A stretch of 64,000 nt of DNA, taken from NCBI RefSeq assembly GCF_018916875.1, contig NZ_JAHLNO010000004.1, positions 186,001 to 250,000 on the forward strand. Reading direction: 5' to 3'. Numbering within the stretch: the stretch's first letter is position 1; each line of letters opens with the position of its first letter. Position numbers and translations under genes: made by a program. Shown here piece by piece: positions 61,300 through 64,000 of the stretch. The notes under the pieces are model-generated. The model had not been told where the DNA came from. It searched no databases and was given only the letters and a program-made list of their open reading frames with translations. The stretch is from Virgibacillus proomii (GTDB lineage Bacteria > Bacillota > Bacilli > Bacillales > Amphibacillaceae).

Positions 61300-63716
61300 T
61301 GGTCGGAGATGTACTGGTAAAAATAGGAGCAGATATATCGGACTTTACTTCCGGGCTAAACCGAGCCGCTCGAGATATGAGTTCGTTCGGCGATAGGATG
61401 AGTACGATAGGCACAACGGCAGCTACCGCATTCGGCGCGATTGCAACGGGAGGTGTAGTAGCGATAGGGGCTACGGTTAAAGCCGCGAGTGACTTTGAAT
61501 CGGCGTTCGCCGGAGTCGAGAAAGTGCTATCAGGTTCGGAGCAAGACTTCGCAAAGTTAGCTAAAGGCATCCGCGACATGGCGAAGGAGATACCAGCAAG
61601 CACGGAAGAAATCGCAAAAGTTGCGGAGGTTTCTGGGCAATTAGGCGTAAGCAAGAAAGACTTGCTCGACTTTACACGAACAATGGTCGATTTAGGTAAC
61701 ACGACCAATTTAAGTGCGGAAGAAGCGGCGACGTCAATCGCTAGGTTTTCGAACATTATGGGAACGTCGTTAAGCGATGCTGACCGTTTAGGTTCGGTTA
61801 TTGTGGACCTCGGTAATAATTTTGCCGTAACTGAAAGTGAGATTACCGCTATGGGTATGCGATTAGCTGGAGCAGGTAAGCAAATCGGATTATCAGAGTC
61901 GGAGGTACTTTCGTTTGCCGCATCTCTATCGAGTTTGGGACTTACGGCAGAAGCCGGAGGTAGCGCATTTTCTCGAGTTTTCCTAAACATGAAAACGGCG
62001 ACTATGGAAGGCGGCGAGTCATTAGAAAACTTCGCTAAAGTTGCGGGAATGTCTACAGACGAATTTACAAAATCATTCGAAAAGGACGCAGCGGGGGCAG
62101 TATTATCGTTTTTAAAGGGATTAGACTCAATGAACCAAGAAGGCGGTAACACAGTCGGCATGTTAAAAGACCTCGGTCTAAACGAAATTATCGTTAGAGA
62201 CTCGCTATTAAGGGCGTCAGAGGCTACTAACGTCTTTAGTGACGCATTAAAAACGGGAACATCAGCTTGGCAGGAAAACAGTGCGTTAACAGAAGAAGCG
62301 GCTAAGAGATACGAAACATTTGCCTCAAAAGCTGAGGTTTTGTGGAACAAGATACAAGATATCGCTATTTTAATCGGAACGCCGTTAATGGAAGCACTAT
62401 CTCTTATGATTGAGGGTATAACTCCGGTAATTGACGCAATGGGGCGATTAGCCGAATGGTTTGCAAACACAAATCAGACGTTTCAAATGTTTATTTCGTT
62501 TGGCGTTATCATCGGAACTGTTCTCGCTGCACTTGCCGCGGGAATTGGAATAGTAATCGCTGTAGTCGGTCAAATGATGATCGGGTTTACGGCTGTAGCT
62601 ACTGCCGTTGGTCTTACGTCAGTAGCGTTAGCTAAGGTAATCGCAATAGTAGGCGGAGTTATTGCTGCAATAACAGCTATTGTCGGTATAGTCGTGTGGG
62701 CGTATAGCGAATTTGATTGGTTTAAAAATACAGTAAACGCCGTTTGGGATGCGATTAAAACAGGAGTACAGGTCGCGTTTGAGTTTATCCGCGAGATAAT
62801 TACGACGGTGGTTAACGCGGTAGTTTCGTTTGCAGGGGAACAACTAGCGAAGTTTCAAGCGCTTTGGAACGAACACGGAGCGGCGATAGTTGCCGGAGTA
62901 AAGGGCGGATTTGGGATAATCAAAGCCGTAGTGTCGGGAGGAATGTCGTTTATTAAAGGGATTTTTCAAATCGTCTGGCCGCAAATCTCAACCATCGTAA
63001 AAATAGCTTGGGGCTTGATAAAAACAATCGTAGGTTCGGCTATTGACATTGTTGTAGGTCTGATCGATGCTGGAATGTCGATAATGAAAGGCGATTGGGA
63101 AGGCGCTTGGGATGCGATAAAAGGTATCGGTGAAGATATTTGGCACAACATCGAAGAATTCTTTAAAAACATCGATTTAATGGAAATCGGTAAGGACGTA
63201 ATCGGCGGTTTTATCAATGGTATCTCTAGCATGGCAGACGGCGCAATCGAAACAGCTAAAGAAGTCGGAAATAACATTAAAAATACGCTAATAGACTTCT
63301 TCGACATCAACTCACCGTCTCGTGTTATGCGCGATGAAGTGGGTAAAATGATCGGTAAGGGTCTAATCGAAGGTATGGACGCAGAGTTACGGTCGATACA
63401 AAAAATGGCGGAAAGAATTGCCCAAGCGGCTACTCCAGAACAACCTAAACTAGCCGGCTTCGACACCGGACAAATGCGCGCACATACTCGTACAGCTACG
63501 GCAAGGCTACAAGCAGAGTTGAGTGCGAGCGGTTCGGGCAGTGGGAGCGAAGTATTTTACGAGATGCGGGACGAGATTCACGAAATGCGAATGGAGTTGA
63601 GAAAACAAAAGCAGATGATCGTCGAAATGGATGCTAGAGAGGTAGGTAGAGCGGTCGAACGCTATGTAACCGAGGAGCAGAAATTTAACGAACGAGTGCG
63701 GAAGAGCTTCCTTTAA
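61299..63716 (+). CDS. TP901-type phage tail tape measure protein
   Basis: An 805-residue protein. The N-terminal third is the TP901 core: LVKIGADISDFTSGLNRAAR, ESAFAGVEKVLSGSEQDFAK, ASTEEIAKVAEVSGQLGVSK and TTNLSAEEAATSIARFSNIM. Hydrophobic helices near residues 390-470 are typical of tape measure proteins that insert into the host membrane. A C-terminal coiled coil ends the chain. No lysozyme or peptidase domain is seen. Tape measure proteins set tail length. No portal, capsid or tail-tube gene lies upstream, which is unusual. Confidence 0.9.
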   Translation: MVGDVLVKIGADISDFTSGLNRAARDMSSFGDRMSTIGTTAATAFGAIATGGVVAIGATVKAASDFESAFAGVEKVLSGSEQDFAKLAKGIRDMAKEIPASTEEIAKVAEVSGQLGVSKKDLLDFTRTMVDLGNTTNLSAEEAATSIARFSNIMGTSLSDADRLGSVIVDLGNNFAVTESEITAMGMRLAGAGKQIGLSESEVLSFAASLSSLGLTAEAGGSAFSRVFLNMKTATMEGGESLENFAKVAGMSTDEFTKSFEKDAAGAVLSFLKGLDSMNQEGGNTVGMLKDLGLNEIIVRDSLLRASEATNVFSDALKTGTSAWQENSALTEEAAKRYETFASKAEVLWNKIQDIAILIGTPLMEALSLMIEGITPVIDAMGRLAEWFANTNQTFQMFISFGVIIGTVLAALAAGIGIVIAVVGQMMIGFTAVATAVGLTSVALAKVIAIVGGVIAAITAIVGIVVWAYSEFDWFKNTVNAVWDAIKTGVQVAFEFIREIITTVVNAVVSFAGEQLAKFQALWNEHGAAIVAGVKGGFGIIKAVVSGGMSFIKGIFQIVWPQISTIVKIAWGLIKTIVGSAIDIVVGLIDAGMSIMKGDWEGAWDAIKGIGEDIWHNIEEFFKNIDLMEIGKDVIGGFINGISSMADGAIETAKEVGNNIKNTLIDFFDINSPSRVMRDEVGKMIGKGLIEGMDAELRSIQKMAERIAQAATPEQPKLAGFDTGQMRAHTRTATARLQAELSASGSGSGSEVFYEMRDEIHEMRMELRKQKQMIVEMDAREVGRAVERYVTEEQKFNERVRKSFL

Positions 63717-63722
63717 CCAGTT

Positions 63723-63760
63723 GAGGCGTTCCTTTTTGGAGGGGCGTCCTCTTTTTTTTT
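63723..63760 (+). terminator. Terminator after the tape measure gene
   Basis: GAGGCG with CGTCCTC and an inner GTTCC/GGAG form an imperfect stem, followed by nine Ts. It separates the tape measure gene from the next gene. Confidence 0.75.
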
Positions 63761-63836
63761 GCCAAAATTAGGTTATTATGCGAAAATACTTATAAATTAA
63801 GTAAATTGAATTAGGTAGTAAGGAGGGGGAGGTTGG

Positions 63837-64000
63837 ATGAAGAAAATAAGAGAGTGGCACAAAAACCTATCTAAGCCAAAGAAAATTGTGTTATGGGGTA
63901 TCATTTGTTGGTTATTTATTGCAAGTGCGGTTAGACAGTACATCGGGGAGGACTCAGCTTATTCACAGGAGAAATCCAAAGAAGCGGTAGAAATTGAAGA
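63837..64000 (+). CDS. Membrane-anchored protein, truncated by window end
   Basis: The first 54 codons are visible. A basic tip (MKKIREWHKNLSKPKK), one membrane helix (IVLWGIICWLFIASAV) and an extracellular acidic segment (EDSAYSQEKSKEAVEIE) indicate an exported, N-terminally anchored protein. AAGGAGGGGGAGGTTGG precedes the ATG. It is not a distal tail protein, the usual next gene after a tape measure gene. Family unknown because the main domain is outside the window. Confidence 0.6.
   Translation, partial: MKKIREWHKNLSKPKKIVLWGIICWLFIASAVRQYIGEDSAYSQEKSKEAVEIE

Noticed and set aside
61214-62470. Long minus-strand open frame (418 residues) opposite the tape measure gene
   Set aside because: Its Ser/Pro/Ala-rich translation is a shadow of the tape measure codons, without a start signal.

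Overview
The window is a chromosomal segment of a low-GC, endospore-forming member of the Bacillaceae, most like Virgibacillus, Oceanobacillus or relatives. Supporting evidence is the Bacillus-type order ysmB-racE-gerM-rph-ysnA-ysnB, a GerPA/GerPF-type spore protein, HemAT, a CypC-type P450 and a guanidine riboswitch with a ykkCD pair. The genus is inferred from gene content; no 16S rRNA gene is present.

Layout. 0-5.1 kb: a minus-strand quinone/electrophile-detoxification cluster (DoxX-like protein, nitroreductase, FMN reductase, luciferase-like monooxygenase, a ring-cleaving dioxygenase broken at a homopolymer, and a MarR regulator). 5.4-8 kb: a likely Na+-I (DUF1646) riboswitch with its transporter, then a guanidine-I riboswitch with a two-subunit SMR exporter. 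8-19 kb: a decayed accessory stretch with transposase remnants, cypC, a LysR/NAD(P)-binding pair, dps plus a dps fragment, a broken pyruvate-kinase-like gene, a frameshifted Gly/Tyr-rich protein, a glutaredoxin mini-operon behind a CsoR/CstR-type palindrome, and several copies of a hairpin repeat. 19.2-31.3 kb: a complete type IV pilus operon. 31.3-40 kb: sulfide and persulfide handling (TSUP transporter, two-component system, CstB-like persulfide dioxygenase-rhodanese, DUF1641 protein, SQR, Crp-type regulator, OsmC). 40.6-49 kb: HemAT and the conserved ysmB-to-ysnB block, split by a decayed IS110-family element. 49.2-53.2 kb: a small lipoprotein, remnants of a phage primase, an IS4 transposase and an LXG toxin, and an Asp-rich protein. 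53.28 kb to the end: an integrated element whose left junction is the 3' half of a tRNA-Arg(UCU) gene.

The integrated element has a phage-like control region: a divergent XRE repressor, a consensus sigma-A promoter and three TTACG..CGTAA-type operators. A run of small accessory genes follows, then a winged-helix replication-initiator-like gene, more small proteins, and an 805-residue TP901-type tape measure protein. No terminase, portal, capsid or tail-tube gene precedes the tape measure gene, and the next gene is a membrane-anchored protein, not a distal tail protein. It is the best candidate for an undescribed system here, although its right half lies outside the window.

The second main discovery is a family of modular intergenic repeats. 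Conserved anchors flank two hairpins whose stem sequences differ between copies but stay complementary. Some copies carry exact 60-bp tandem units, and several sit directly downstream of gene terminators. One copy truncates the pyruvate-kinase-like gene, which shows the family has moved. A separate repeat, present twice, folds as a three-way junction.
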